Translations under genes and position numbers: made by a program
The notes under the pieces: generated by a model
The model's database searches: none
Seen by the model: the letters and a program-made list of their open reading frames with translations, nothing else
Told to the model about the DNA's origin: nothing
Part shown: positions 9,303 through 18,677 of the stretch, piece by piece
How the letters are laid out: each line of letters opens with the position of its first letter
How positions within the stretch are numbered: position 1 is the stretch's first letter
Assembly: GCA_002716125.1 (NCBI GenBank)
Contig: PAZH01000022.1
Coordinates: forward strand, 65,243 to 129,242
Direction of reading: 5' to 3'
Length of the DNA: 64,000 nucleotides
Source: Rhodospirillaceae bacterium
GTDB taxonomy: Bacteria > Pseudomonadota > Alphaproteobacteria > UBA8366

Positions 9303-10706
9303 ATGGGTAAGACGCTTTTTGAAAAAATCTGGGACGAGCATGTGATCGTCGAGCGCGAGGACGGCGATGTCCTGCTCTATATCGACCGTCACCTGACGCA
9401 CGATCTGCATTTTCGGACGTTTGGGGCCTTGAAGGCCGCCGGACTCTCGATCAAGGAACCCGACAAGCTCTTCGGTGTCCCGGATCACAGCGTGCCGACC
9501 ACGGCGAAAGTCGTCGACGATATTCCGCCGGGCGAGATGCGCGAAGCGGTCGAAGTCTTGGCGGCGGCGGCGGACGAGATGGGGTTCGTCCATTACGACA
9601 TGACCGATGACCGCCACGGGATCGTCCATGTCGTCGGGCCGGAACAAGGTATCACCTTGCCGGGACTGATCCTGGTTTGTGGCGATTCCCACACGTCGAC
9701 GCATGGGGCGCTCGGCTGTATCTCCTTCGGCATCGGCTCGACGGAAGTCGGACATGTCATGGCGACACAGACGTTGTGGCAGCGTAAGCCGAAACAAATG
9801 CGGATTAACATCACGGGCGAACTTGGCTTCGGTGTCAGCGGCAAGGATGTGATCCTGGCGATCATTCGCGAGATCAGCGCGGCTGGCGGGACCGGCTATG
9901 CCATCGAATTCGCCGGTTCGGCCATCGAGAAAATGTCGATGGAGGGCCGCATGACCGTTTGCAATATGGCGATCGAAGCGGGGGCCCGGTCGGGCATCAT
10001 CGCGCCGGACGACAAAACGATCGAATATTGCAAGGGCCGCCCGCTGGCACCGGCCGGCGCGGATTGGGACACGGCGGAAGCTTATTGGCGGACGCTGCCG
10101 TCCGATGCGGATGCGGTCTACGACAAGGAAGTGACGCTGGATGGAGATGCCATCGCGCCGATGGTGACCTGGGGGAACAGTCCGCAATGGGCGCTGCCCG
10201 TCACGGAGGCCATCCCCGACCCCTCGCAGGAAAGCGATCCGCTGGTCCGGGCCGATATGGAGGCGGCGCTCGACTATATGGATTTGAAACCCGGTATGGC
10301 GATATCCGATATCAAAGTCGATACGGTCTTTGTCGGGGCCTGTACAAACAGCCGGATTGAAGACATGCGTGCGGCGGCGGCGGTCGCCAAGGGCCGGAAG
10401 GCGCAGATAAGGACCTTGATCGTGCCGGGCTCCGGCATCGTGAAGAAGCAGGCGGAAGCCGAAGGCCTCGATAAGATCTTCGTCGAGGCCGGTATGGAAT
10501 GGCGCGAGCCCGGTTGCTCGATGTGCGTCGCCATGAACGGCGACATGCTGCAACCCGGCGAGCGCTCGGCCTCGACCAGCAACCGCAATTTCCGGGGGCG
10601 TCAGGGGCTCGGCAGCCGGACCCACTTGGTCAGCCCGGCGATGGCCGCGGCGGCATCGGTTACCGGACACTTCACGGATGTTCGCAAGCTCAAGGAGGAG
10701 AATTGA
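9303..10706 (+). CDS. leuC: 3-isopropylmalate dehydratase large subunit (aconitase superfamily)
   Basis: MGKTLFEKIWDEHVI...CGDSHTSTHGALG...GACTNSRIEDMR...EPGCSMCVAMN (4Fe-4S Cys residues). Confidence 0.88.
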   Translation: MGKTLFEKIWDEHVIVEREDGDVLLYIDRHLTHDLHFRTFGALKAAGLSIKEPDKLFGVPDHSVPTTAKVVDDIPPGEMREAVEVLAAAADEMGFVHYDMTDDRHGIVHVVGPEQGITLPGLILVCGDSHTSTHGALGCISFGIGSTEVGHVMATQTLWQRKPKQMRINITGELGFGVSGKDVILAIIREISAAGGTGYAIEFAGSAIEKMSMEGRMTVCNMAIEAGARSGIIAPDDKTIEYCKGRPLAPAGADWDTAEAYWRTLPSDADAVYDKEVTLDGDAIAPMVTWGNSPQWALPVTEAIPDPSQESDPLVRADMEAALDYMDLKPGMAISDIKVDTVFVGACTNSRIEDMRAAAAVAKGRKAQIRTLIVPGSGIVKKQAEAEGLDKIFVEAGMEWREPGCSMCVAMNGDMLQPGERSASTSNRNFRGRQGLGSRTHLVSPAMAAAASVTGHFTDVRKLKEEN

Positions 10707-10707
10707 G

Positions 10708-11316
10708 ATGGAAAAGTTTACGACCTTTGCCTCCGTCGGCGTGCCGATCGATATCGCTAATTGCGATACCGACCAAATCATCCCCGCGCGCTTCCTGCGG
10801 CGCGGCAAGGACGACCCCGAGTATTCGAAGTTTCTGTTCCACGACCTGCGCTTCAACGAAGACGGCACCGAGAAGGACTTCGTCTATAACAAGGAACCTT
10901 TTCGGTCCGGTCGAATCTTTGTCACCGATGTGAATTGGGGGTGCGGCTCGTCGCGCGAGAACGCGGTGACGGCGCTCGCGGCCAACGGGGTCCGCTCCGT
11001 CATCGCGCCGAGTATTGCCGACATTCACTATAACAATTGCATCAAGAACGGTGTCTTGCCGATTCGTCTGGCCGACGAGGATTGCAAGACGTTGCGCCGG
11101 CAGCTGCGCGACAACCCGGGGGCGGAGCTGGCCGTCGACCTTGATGCGCAGAGTGTCACCGGCCCCGACCAGACGACCTACGCGTTCGAGATCAACGCCT
11201 TCGACAAACATCGCCTGTTGAACGGTCTCGATGACGTTGGCCTGACGATGGAGTTCTCGGACAAGATCGAATCCTTTAAGGACGGCTATCGTGCGAAACA
11301 CGGCTGGGCCTCCTGA
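10708..11316 (+). CDS. leuD: 3-isopropylmalate dehydratase small subunit
   Basis: MEKFTTFASVGVPIDIANCDTDQIIPARFLR...NWGCGSSRENAVTAL. Confidence 0.88.
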   Translation: MEKFTTFASVGVPIDIANCDTDQIIPARFLRRGKDDPEYSKFLFHDLRFNEDGTEKDFVYNKEPFRSGRIFVTDVNWGCGSSRENAVTALAANGVRSVIAPSIADIHYNNCIKNGVLPIRLADEDCKTLRRQLRDNPGAELAVDLDAQSVTGPDQTTYAFEINAFDKHRLLNGLDDVGLTMEFSDKIESFKDGYRAKHGWAS

Positions 11317-11897
11317 TGGCGGACCTCTATGGCATGGACCCGGCGCGGATCGAGCGTTTACGCAGCCCGGAACGGCTGGAATATTTCGACCCGGCCAAAA
11401 TCTGGGATGCGCTTGATCCCGATCCAAGCGTGACGCTCATCGATATCGGATCGGGCGTCGGCTTCGTTACCTTGCCGTCCGCGCGGCGTTACCCGCAGGC
11501 CACGGCGGTCGGTTGTGATATCCTGGAAGGAATGGTCGCGCTCCTGAAGGATGCGGCTTCAGAAGAAGGCCTCGGGAATGTCGATGTCCGCCATATGGAA
11601 CCAGGCGTCGTGCCGCTGGACGCCGATTCGGCGGATATCGTTGTGATGGCGCAGGTCCACCACGAATTGGACGCGCCGGCCCCGCTCTTGGCGGATTGCG
11701 CGCGTATTCTCCGGCCGGGCGGCACGATCGCGATCGTCGATTGGAAAGATGAAGACAACGGCAAGAGCCCGGCCGCGGGCCGTCGGGTCCCGCCGAACCG
11801 GATTCGGGCGGAATTGACCGACGCCGGCTTTCGGGACATCCAGTCACATGAGATTTATACGTTCCATACGTTCTTGAGTGCTACGCTGCCCGCGTAA
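11316..11897 (+). CDS. class I SAM-dependent methyltransferase
   Basis: VTLIDIGSGVGFVTLPSARRYPQATAVGCDILEGMV (SAM motif I); 1-nt overlap with leuD stop. Confidence 0.8.
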   Translation: MADLYGMDPARIERLRSPERLEYFDPAKIWDALDPDPSVTLIDIGSGVGFVTLPSARRYPQATAVGCDILEGMVALLKDAASEEGLGNVDVRHMEPGVVPLDADSADIVVMAQVHHELDAPAPLLADCARILRPGGTIAIVDWKDEDNGKSPAAGRRVPPNRIRAELTDAGFRDIQSHEIYTFHTFLSATLPA

Positions 11898-11924
11898 CTG
11901 TTTTTGCTTTGCAAGGAGAGAACA

Positions 11925-12398
11925 ATGAACGGCGACCACGACCACTTCATGGGAATTGCGCTGGCGGAATCGCAAAAGGCGGCGGCCGCGGGCAACTCGC
12001 CGGTCGGCTCCATCATTGTGCGCGACGGCGAAGTGATCGGTGTCGGCCAAAACCGTGTGACCAGCGATAACGATCCAACGGCGCATGCGGAAGTCGACGC
12101 GATCCGTGACGCTTGCACAAAATTCGGCACGACCGACTTGAGTGGCGCCTATTGCCACACCTCGATGGAGCCGTGCCCGATGTGCTGCTGGGCCATTAAG
12201 GCGGCTGGGCTCGCCGGCATGGTGATCGGTGCCCGGCACGCCGATCTCGCCGATCTTAGCCCGCCAAATAAGCAATATGGCGGATACACGGTTGAAGCGT
12301 TGAACGAACTCGGGGAAGCCGGCCTCGATATTGTCACGGATGTCCGCCGTGACGAATGCGTGGAAATGCGCCGGGATTGGATGTTGAACGCGAACTAG
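11925..12398 (+). CDS. nucleoside/cytidine deaminase family protein
   Basis: Zn motifs PTAHAEVDAIRDAC and SMEPCPMCCWAI. Confidence 0.85.
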   Translation: MNGDHDHFMGIALAESQKAAAAGNSPVGSIIVRDGEVIGVGQNRVTSDNDPTAHAEVDAIRDACTKFGTTDLSGAYCHTSMEPCPMCCWAIKAAGLAGMVIGARHADLADLSPPNKQYGGYTVEALNELGEAGLDIVTDVRRDECVEMRRDWMLNAN

Positions 12399-12452
12399 CG
12401 GTAATCTTATCCGGAACGAAAGTCTGTTCAGAGAAAATAAGGAGTAGGGAAC

Positions 12453-12872
12453 ATGGCGAAAGAAGACTGGGAGTTTTCGCATAATTTGGCGTCGGAGGCG
12501 GAATGGACCCCCGGCTTGCGGGAGATTTTCGAGTACCGCGATTTGGGCATTAAGTCTGCGACGAAGGGCGATTACGTTGCGCATATTGTGCGCTCGAAAG
12601 GGTCACCCGATCCGGATGAAGTCCAGCACTGGCATGTTCACCACTGCGATTTTCAATTCGTCATGGTCCTCGAAGGTTGGGCCGAGTTCGAATATGAGGG
12701 CCAAGGCGTGCGCCGTATTCAGAAAGGGGATGTGATCAACCAACGGCCTGGCATCCGACATCGCGAAATCGCTTGTTCGGAGGACTTCCAAGTGTTGGAG
12801 ATCGTCTCCCCGGCCGATTTCGAGACGGAAATCGTCAGCGCGCCGGAAGGAACGGCGGAAGCCGCGGAATAG
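12453..12872 (+). CDS. cupin-domain protein
   Basis: VQHWHVHHCDFQFVMVLEGWAEFEYEGQGVRRIQKGDVINQRPGIRHRE. Confidence 0.8.
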   Translation: MAKEDWEFSHNLASEAEWTPGLREIFEYRDLGIKSATKGDYVAHIVRSKGSPDPDEVQHWHVHHCDFQFVMVLEGWAEFEYEGQGVRRIQKGDVINQRPGIRHREIACSEDFQVLEIVSPADFETEIVSAPEGTAEAAE

Positions 12873-12896
12873 CCGCGACGAAGGCAGGCCGGACTC

Positions 12897-13916
12897 ATGA
12901 AACTTACCCTCTTTATCAATGCTGAACATAAGGAAGGCGATGATCTCGCACGTCGATTTGCCGAACATACGGAGCAGGTTCGGGTCGCCCGCGATGTGGG
13001 CTTCGACGGTGTCGCCGTCGGCATGCATCTTTCATACGGTTCGTCCGCCTGGTTTCCGCCGCTGGAGCTTCTGACCAGCCTTGCGCCGGTCGCCGAAGGC
13101 ATGTCGCTGGCCAGCAGTATGCTGATCTTGCCGCTGTTCCATCCCCTCCATGTGGCGCAGCAAGCCGCCTATCTTGATATCGTCTCCGGCGGGCGATTGA
13201 TCCTCGGTGTGGCGCCCGGCTGGACCGAGGACGAGTTCAAGGTCATGGACCTGAACTACAAGACGCGGATCAGCCGGTATGTTGAAGGCCTGACCTTGAT
13301 CCAACGTCTGTTTGCGGAAGAAGAAGTCGACTTTCAAGGCAAGCATTTCACGGCCGAAGGATTGAAACTGTCGATGAAACCGATCCAGCGGCCGCGCCCT
13401 GCGATGTGGTACGGCGGCAGTGTCGCGAAGGCGGTGGCGCGGGCGGCAGATCTGGCGGATCCGACACTCGGCGACAGTTGGGTGGCGTCCTCGCATCTCG
13501 TCGGCGATGTGATTACAAAGCAGGCTGGCGTTTTTCATGATCGCCTGGACGAGCTCGGCAAACCGCGCCCGCAGGAGTTCCCCTTGTTACGAAACATTGT
13601 CGTTGCCGAGGATCGGGAGACCGCGTTGCGCGATGCCGGACCGTTCCTTGAGGCCAGCTATCGGATTTTCGGGCAATGGGGTCTCTTCACCGGACCGGTC
13701 GGTGCGGATAAAGAGCAACTCGATATCGAGGAGCTGATTGCGGGCCGCGTCATTATCGGCTCGCCGGAAGAATGCGCCGAACAGCTTTCGGCCCTCAAAG
13801 CAGGAACCGATTTCACGCGCCTGGTCGCACGGGTTCAGTGGCTTGGCATGGATCAAGACATCGTCCTGCGCACGATAAAGCTGCTCGGAGAAGAGGTGGC
13901 GCCGAACGTGGGTTGA
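12897..13916 (+). CDS. LLM-class flavin/F420-dependent oxidoreductase
   Basis: LVRVARDVGFDGVAVGMHL...VSGGRLILGVAPGWTEDEF...RPRPAMWYGGS. Confidence 0.85.
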   Translation: MKLTLFINAEHKEGDDLARRFAEHTEQVRVARDVGFDGVAVGMHLSYGSSAWFPPLELLTSLAPVAEGMSLASSMLILPLFHPLHVAQQAAYLDIVSGGRLILGVAPGWTEDEFKVMDLNYKTRISRYVEGLTLIQRLFAEEEVDFQGKHFTAEGLKLSMKPIQRPRPAMWYGGSVAKAVARAADLADPTLGDSWVASSHLVGDVITKQAGVFHDRLDELGKPRPQEFPLLRNIVVAEDRETALRDAGPFLEASYRIFGQWGLFTGPVGADKEQLDIEELIAGRVIIGSPEECAEQLSALKAGTDFTRLVARVQWLGMDQDIVLRTIKLLGEEVAPNVG

Positions 13917-13987
13917 TGATGCGCGAGGCATGCCAATATGTGAGATCGGTCACTTTCTGATCAGATTTTGGCTGTATAATTCGCAAC

Positions 13988-14836
13988 ATGTCTGAAGAAA
14001 CATATAAAAAGCCTTTGGTTCTCATCGTTGACGACGATGAGGACATCCGAACGTATCTCGCCGCGCTGATCAGCGCGGATGCGGAAACGGTCGAGGCTGC
14101 CGATGGCGATAAAGGAATTTCGCTCGCGAAGTCGCGCCAACCCGACCTCATTTTGCTGGACCTGATGATGCCCGGAACGGACGGGTATCAGGTTTGCAAA
14201 GCGCTCAAGAACAACTCGGCGACGCGGCACATTCCCATCGTTTTCATTACCGCGCAGGCAGACCGTGCGTTCGAGGCGGCAGCGATCAAGATGGGCGCGA
14301 TCGACTATGTCGTAAAACCCTTCGATACGGATATCGTCTCCGCCAAGATTCGCAACTATCTCACGATGTTGAACCAAGGCGAACGTCTGCCGGGTGCCAT
14401 TCGGGGCGGGTCGCGCCGTCTTGTCTTGCCGGTCGCCGCCGCGGTTCTTGTAGCCGGCCTCGCCGTCTATGCCGGCGTCCAATTGCTGCCGGAGAACGGG
14501 GCGCAGGAATATTCCGAACAGGCGGCGAGCTGGGAAGCGACCAAACCGTCCCCCGCGCCCGCACCCGCGGCACGAGCAACGCCGCCGCAAACGGCGCCCT
14601 CATCGCCCACCGCGATGGCGCCGACGAACGCGGCGGGCGGGCAGACTCAAGTCGAGACGGCGGCGCGCTCCGGCAAGCTTGATTTGACGCAGGAACAGGT
14701 TGCCGTCACCGACCTGAAACATGCGCGCGCGCCGGGCCGTTATCACTGGGTCCGTCAGGCGAGCTGCGGTGTCGTTCCCTTGGTCGAGTGGTGGCAGAAC
14801 ATCACGCCGTCGAGCATGGCGCTCTATGTGGATTGA
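13988..14836 (+). CDS. response regulator receiver domain + single TM segment; ends at an in-frame TGA with coding-like continuation to 15055
   Basis: REC: LIVDDDEDIRTYLAAL...DLILLDLMMPGTDGYQVCKAL...YVVKPFDTD; TM: LVLPVAAAVLVAGLAVYAGVQLL; Pro/Ala-rich linker; ...SMALYVD*. Confidence 0.8.
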   Translation: MSEETYKKPLVLIVDDDEDIRTYLAALISADAETVEAADGDKGISLAKSRQPDLILLDLMMPGTDGYQVCKALKNNSATRHIPIVFITAQADRAFEAAAIKMGAIDYVVKPFDTDIVSAKIRNYLTMLNQGERLPGAIRGGSRRLVLPVAAAVLVAGLAVYAGVQLLPENGAQEYSEQAASWEATKPSPAPAPAARATPPQTAPSSPTAMAPTNAAGGQTQVETAARSGKLDLTQEQVAVTDLKHARAPGRYHWVRQASCGVVPLVEWWQNITPSSMALYVD

Positions 14837-15055
14837 CATCATAACGGGCAGTGGGAGCCGTATGTCACGAAGTGGCAGAAGCACCTCATCCGAACCGAAA
14901 ATACCTTGGCCAAAAACGGAGCAATGAAGGCTCCGAACGACACCATTCTAAAAGGACCCGCGTTGCGGGAATTTGTCGCGAAACTGCGCAAACGTGTCGA
15001 TGTGGTCGAATGCCTGGCACGGGCGCGGGAACGTCTCGGTTCGACCGCGCAGTAG
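14837..15055 (+). pseudogene. 72-codon in-frame continuation of the response-regulator gene after TGA (nonsense mutation, sequence error, or recoding)
   Basis: Same frame after TGA 14834-14836: HHNGQWEPYVTKWQKHLIRTENTLAKNGAMKAPNDTILKGPALREFVAKLRKRVDVVECLARARERLGSTAQ*(TAG). Confidence 0.6.
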
Positions 15056-15078
15056 TCTTGCCGCTACAATCGGGCGAT

Positions 15079-15858
15079 ATGGAAACGATCGGCCCTTATC
15101 GTGTAATACAACGGCTCGGCGGCGGACGGCACACGCGTGTCTTTCAGTGCGAGGCCGACGGCGCCCATTACGCCGTGAAGCACTTCACACCTTCCGAACG
15201 TCGCCGGAAGCGCGAAATTCGCCGCCGGCGGCCTGATCCGCTGGCGGACTGGAAACGGACGTTTGAATGGGAAGCCGACTTGCTGGCCACGGTTGAGAGT
15301 CCGGCTGTCGTGCCATTGGTCGGTCGCGGCGAAGATCAAAACGCAGCCCCGTATTTTGCAATGCTGTTCTATCGAGAGAGCATTGCCGAAAAGCTTTGGG
15401 GTACCCGCATTCCACAGATCAAATGTACACCGCTTGGGCCGGCTCAAGCCGTCGCGATTTTGCGGGATATCGTGACGGGTGCGCGCGACCTGCATCGGGC
15501 CGGCATCGTCCACCGGGACCTGAAACCGCAAAACGTGCTGTTGACGGCGGATGGGCGGGCCGCAATCTGCGACCTTGGCCAGGCGCAATTTGACGTACAC
15601 GGCGTGGCCGAACCGATTTCGAACCCGGGAACCTATCCCTATGTCGCACCGGAACTGCGGAATGGCGCATCTGCGGTCGATGGCCGGGCCGATATCTATG
15701 CCATCGCATTGATCGGGCATTTAATGTTGGCCGGGTACTTGCCGGAGAACGGGACACCGCTCCGCGACACAGATCATCCGCCCGCCCTTATCCGCTGGAT
15801 CGAGGCGGGATTGGACTCAAACCCGGCAAATCGTCCGGAAGTGTATCCCGAAAATTAG
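15079..15858 (+). CDS. Ser/Thr protein kinase (Hanks type), compact, no obvious sensor domain
   Basis: METIGPYRVIQRLGGGRHTRVFQCEADGAHYAVKHF; IVHRDLKPQNVLL; CDLGQAQF; GTYPYVAPELRNG; starts 24 nt after TAG of the preceding frame. Confidence 0.85.
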   Translation: METIGPYRVIQRLGGGRHTRVFQCEADGAHYAVKHFTPSERRRKREIRRRRPDPLADWKRTFEWEADLLATVESPAVVPLVGRGEDQNAAPYFAMLFYRESIAEKLWGTRIPQIKCTPLGPAQAVAILRDIVTGARDLHRAGIVHRDLKPQNVLLTADGRAAICDLGQAQFDVHGVAEPISNPGTYPYVAPELRNGASAVDGRADIYAIALIGHLMLAGYLPENGTPLRDTDHPPALIRWIEAGLDSNPANRPEVYPEN

Positions 15859-16700
15859 GCGGCGGATAAGATGCGCTTGCCTTTCCGAAGCAAGGGCAAA
15901 GGTTCGCCCCAATCGCCGATTGGGATCGTGTGCGTGACCAGACCAGGTTCGCCGACACCGGCATCCGCCATCCACAGATGCAAAGAGAACGCAGGCGGTT
16001 CGCCGGCAACGGAAAGAATGCGCTCTTCACCCATCTCCAACGCGAATGGGTAACAGGTTGTGGGCGAGGCATAGCCGATGGTGCCGCCGAATTGACAGGT
16101 GAATGGACGGTGCGCATGACCGGCAATGAGGCGCACGACCTGCGGGTGCCGGCGTAATATCGCCGCCAATTCTGCACCCCCTTCCACAAGGCCGTTGCTG
16201 GTCGTTCCCGTCATGCCGGAGCCGAACGGCGGGTGATGCATGGCGACGATGGTCGGCTTGTCCGGTGCTTCGGCAAGTGTCCGATCCAACCAATCCTGGC
16301 GCTCCGCGCAAAGACCGCCCGTCACCTCATCCGCGCGGACGGAGTCGCAACAGACAATCCGGACCGGGAAGTCGTCTATCGTATAGTGCAGGAACGTGCC
16401 GTCTTTCGGCATCCAGTCCGTATCGGAAAAAGCTTCCCGGAAGGGCGCGCGACCGTCGTGGTTTCCGGGTATGGCGTAGAAGGGCGCCTCTAAGTCCGCG
16501 ATCAGTTCCCTGAAATAACGGTATCGCTCTATCGAGCCGTGATGCGCCATATCGCCGGTATGCAAGACCATCGCGGGTGCCGGCTTTATCCGGTTGATCG
16601 CCGCAACCGCCGCGCGCAGATTGGCGGCCGTATCGAACCGCTCGTACGCGAGGCTGCCGGGCTCCTCGATATGTGTATCGGTGATTTGCACGATGATCAT
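15855..16700 (-). CDS. calcineurin-like metallophosphoesterase (CpdA-like)
   Basis: QITDTHI...HTGDMAHHG...IPGNHDGR...MHHPPFGSG...AGHAHRP; 3' overlap with the convergent kinase gene. Confidence 0.88.
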   Translation of the reverse strand: MIIVQITDTHIEEPGSLAYERFDTAANLRAAVAAINRIKPAPAMVLHTGDMAHHGSIERYRYFRELIADLEAPFYAIPGNHDGRAPFREAFSDTDWMPKDGTFLHYTIDDFPVRIVCCDSVRADEVTGGLCAERQDWLDRTLAEAPDKPTIVAMHHPPFGSGMTGTTSNGLVEGGAELAAILRRHPQVVRLIAGHAHRPFTCQFGGTIGYASPTTCYPFALEMGEERILSVAGEPPAFSLHLWMADAGVGEPGLVTHTIPIGDWGEPLPLLRKGKRILSAA

Positions 16701-16834
16701 TGCGGCGCGCTCCCTCTCTGCCCCTGTCGAAGTTCCAGCGGTGCACGGTGGTGGATGAATCTTCTTCTTGCCGTAGCATACCGAACTGCTTACCTAGCAT
16801 CCAATCCGATAATCGGACTTTGAGGAGGTTAAGC

Positions 16835-17665
16835 ATGTCTCATCCGGCATTCGAGAGTGGGTGCACTGCCGTCATTACCGGTGCGGCGAGCGGGATCGGG
16901 CTCGCCACCAGTAAGAAGCTGGTCGCGCTGGGAATGAACGTCTGCATGACAGATATCACGGAAGTCGCGCTTGAAGCGGCGGCGCATGAAGTCCGTGCGG
17001 CGGCATCCAAAGACGGTCAGGTGATGGACGCGACGGCGGATGTTTCCGACTTACAGGCGATGACCGAGCTGGATGCGGCGGTCCGTGACCGGTTCGGTGA
17101 TGTTTCCTTCCTCATGAACAATGCGGTCACGCGGCTCGATGCGAACACGCGGGAGAACCCGGATGCCTGGAACCGGACCGTTGCGGTCAACATCATGGGT
17201 GTCGTCAACGGCGTACTGGCCTTCGCGCCGGCGATGACGGCGAAACCCGCGCCTGCCGTCATCGTCAATGTTGGTTCCAAACAGGGGATCACCAATCCGC
17301 CCGGCAGCAAACCCGCCTACAATATGGCGAAGGCGGCGATCATCAATTACACCGAAAGCCTGCAGCACGAGTTGCGGAATATCGATGGGTGCGCGGTCAG
17401 TGCACATCTCTTGATACCGGGATGGACGACGACCGGCTCGCGTGAGCATCAGCAAGGTGCTTGGCTGCCGGATCAGGTTGTCGACTTTATGCTCGACGCG
17501 ATCGTTGGCGGCCGTTTCTATATTTTGTGCCCGGACGACGAGGTGACGCCGGAAGAGGATCGTCGCCGTGTTCTATGGGCGGCGGGCGACATTGCCGATG
17601 ACCGGCCGCCATTATCGCGCTGGCACCCGCAATTCGGTGACGCATTCAAAGCATTCAAGGTGTAG
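16835..17665 (+). CDS. SDR family oxidoreductase
   Basis: MSHPAFESGCTAVITGAASGIGLATSKKLVALG; YNMAKAAIINYTE; gaggagg-like RBS before ATG 16835. Confidence 0.85.
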   Translation: MSHPAFESGCTAVITGAASGIGLATSKKLVALGMNVCMTDITEVALEAAAHEVRAAASKDGQVMDATADVSDLQAMTELDAAVRDRFGDVSFLMNNAVTRLDANTRENPDAWNRTVAVNIMGVVNGVLAFAPAMTAKPAPAVIVNVGSKQGITNPPGSKPAYNMAKAAIINYTESLQHELRNIDGCAVSAHLLIPGWTTTGSREHQQGAWLPDQVVDFMLDAIVGGRFYILCPDDEVTPEEDRRRVLWAAGDIADDRPPLSRWHPQFGDAFKAFKV

Positions 17666-17669
17666 GGTG

Positions 17670-18662
17670 ATGAGTGAACAATTGACCGTTCTTCTGGCCG
17701 GCCGGATGTCCGAGCCGCGCGCCGAATGGCTTGCGGAACAACTCACCACGGATTGGCGTATAGAGGTTTGGTCAGAAGACGAACCGTTCGAACGCTTCGC
17801 TGAGCTGATCGTCCAATCCGATGCGATGGTCGGTGGTCGGATTAAGGGCGATTGGCCAGCCATCCCCAACCTCAAACTCTATCAAGTGCCGTTTACGGGT
17901 TACGAATTTCTGAAACCCGAAGACCTGCCGCGTGGCTGCACGCTCTGCAATTCCTACGGTCATGAAGTGGCGATCGCCGAGTTCGTCATGGCGGGTATGT
18001 TGGAGCGCGAGATCGGCCTCTCGAAATATGATCGCGAGTTCCGCGAAGTGGGATGGAAGGGCCGGGTACCCGGCATCGGGCCGAGCCATGGCGAGCTGTC
18101 GGGTAAGACCATGGGGATTGTCGGCTACGGGCATATCGGCAAGGCTGTTGCCGCGCGCGCGGCGGCCTTTGGTATGCGCATCGTGGCGGCGAATCGGACC
18201 GCTGGCGACGCCCCGCCGCCGCTTGACGCGCTCTATGGGTTGGGCCAGCTCGATACTTTGCTGCAAGAGAGCGACTATGTCGTTGTCACATTGCCGACGG
18301 CACCGGAGACGCGTGGGCTGATCGATGCGGCCAAATTCGCTCTCATGAAATCCGATGCGGTGATTGTGAATGTCGGACGCGCACCGGTCATCGCAGAGGA
18401 AGCTCTCTACAATGCGTTAGCCGAGAAGCAAATCGGCGGCGCCTTTATTGATGTTTGGTATGGATATCCCACGCCGGAAGATCCGGAATGCAAGCCTTCG
18501 CGCTACCCGATTTGGGAGCTCGACAACGTCATCATGACACCGCATTGCAGCTCACGCAGCGATGAATCTCGTGAAAGGCGTTGGCTGACCGTTCCCCGAA
18601 ACCTTGATCGGCTGGCGAAAGGCGAGCCGCTCGACAATGTGGCGTTTCAAGGGACGGCCTGA
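17670..18662 (+). CDS. D-2-hydroxyacid dehydrogenase family protein
   Basis: GKTMGIVGYGHIGKAVAARAAAFGMRIVAANRT; VNVGRAPVIAEEALYNAL; MTPHCSSRS. Confidence 0.85.
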   Translation: MSEQLTVLLAGRMSEPRAEWLAEQLTTDWRIEVWSEDEPFERFAELIVQSDAMVGGRIKGDWPAIPNLKLYQVPFTGYEFLKPEDLPRGCTLCNSYGHEVAIAEFVMAGMLEREIGLSKYDREFREVGWKGRVPGIGPSHGELSGKTMGIVGYGHIGKAVAARAAAFGMRIVAANRTAGDAPPPLDALYGLGQLDTLLQESDYVVVTLPTAPETRGLIDAAKFALMKSDAVIVNVGRAPVIAEEALYNALAEKQIGGAFIDVWYGYPTPEDPECKPSRYPIWELDNVIMTPHCSSRSDESRERRWLTVPRNLDRLAKGEPLDNVAFQGTA

Positions 18663-18677
18663 GCGGCGCACGCGGCG

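Noticed and set aside
9102-10868. 588-aa minus-strand ORF opposite leuC
   Set aside because: Arg/His/Asp-rich shadow translation antisense to a clearly coding leuC frame; typical of high-GC DNA
14834-14870. Confident selenoprotein call at the in-frame TGA
   Set aside because: Hairpin exists but loop spacing does not clearly match bacterial SECIS, no Sec machinery visible, and the residue in homologs is unknown; kept only as one hypothesis
14851-15078. N-terminal extension of the kinase ORF (MGAVCHEVAEAPHPNRK...)
   Set aside because: Different frame from the coding-like response-regulator continuation; kinase homology begins at METIGPYRV (15079)
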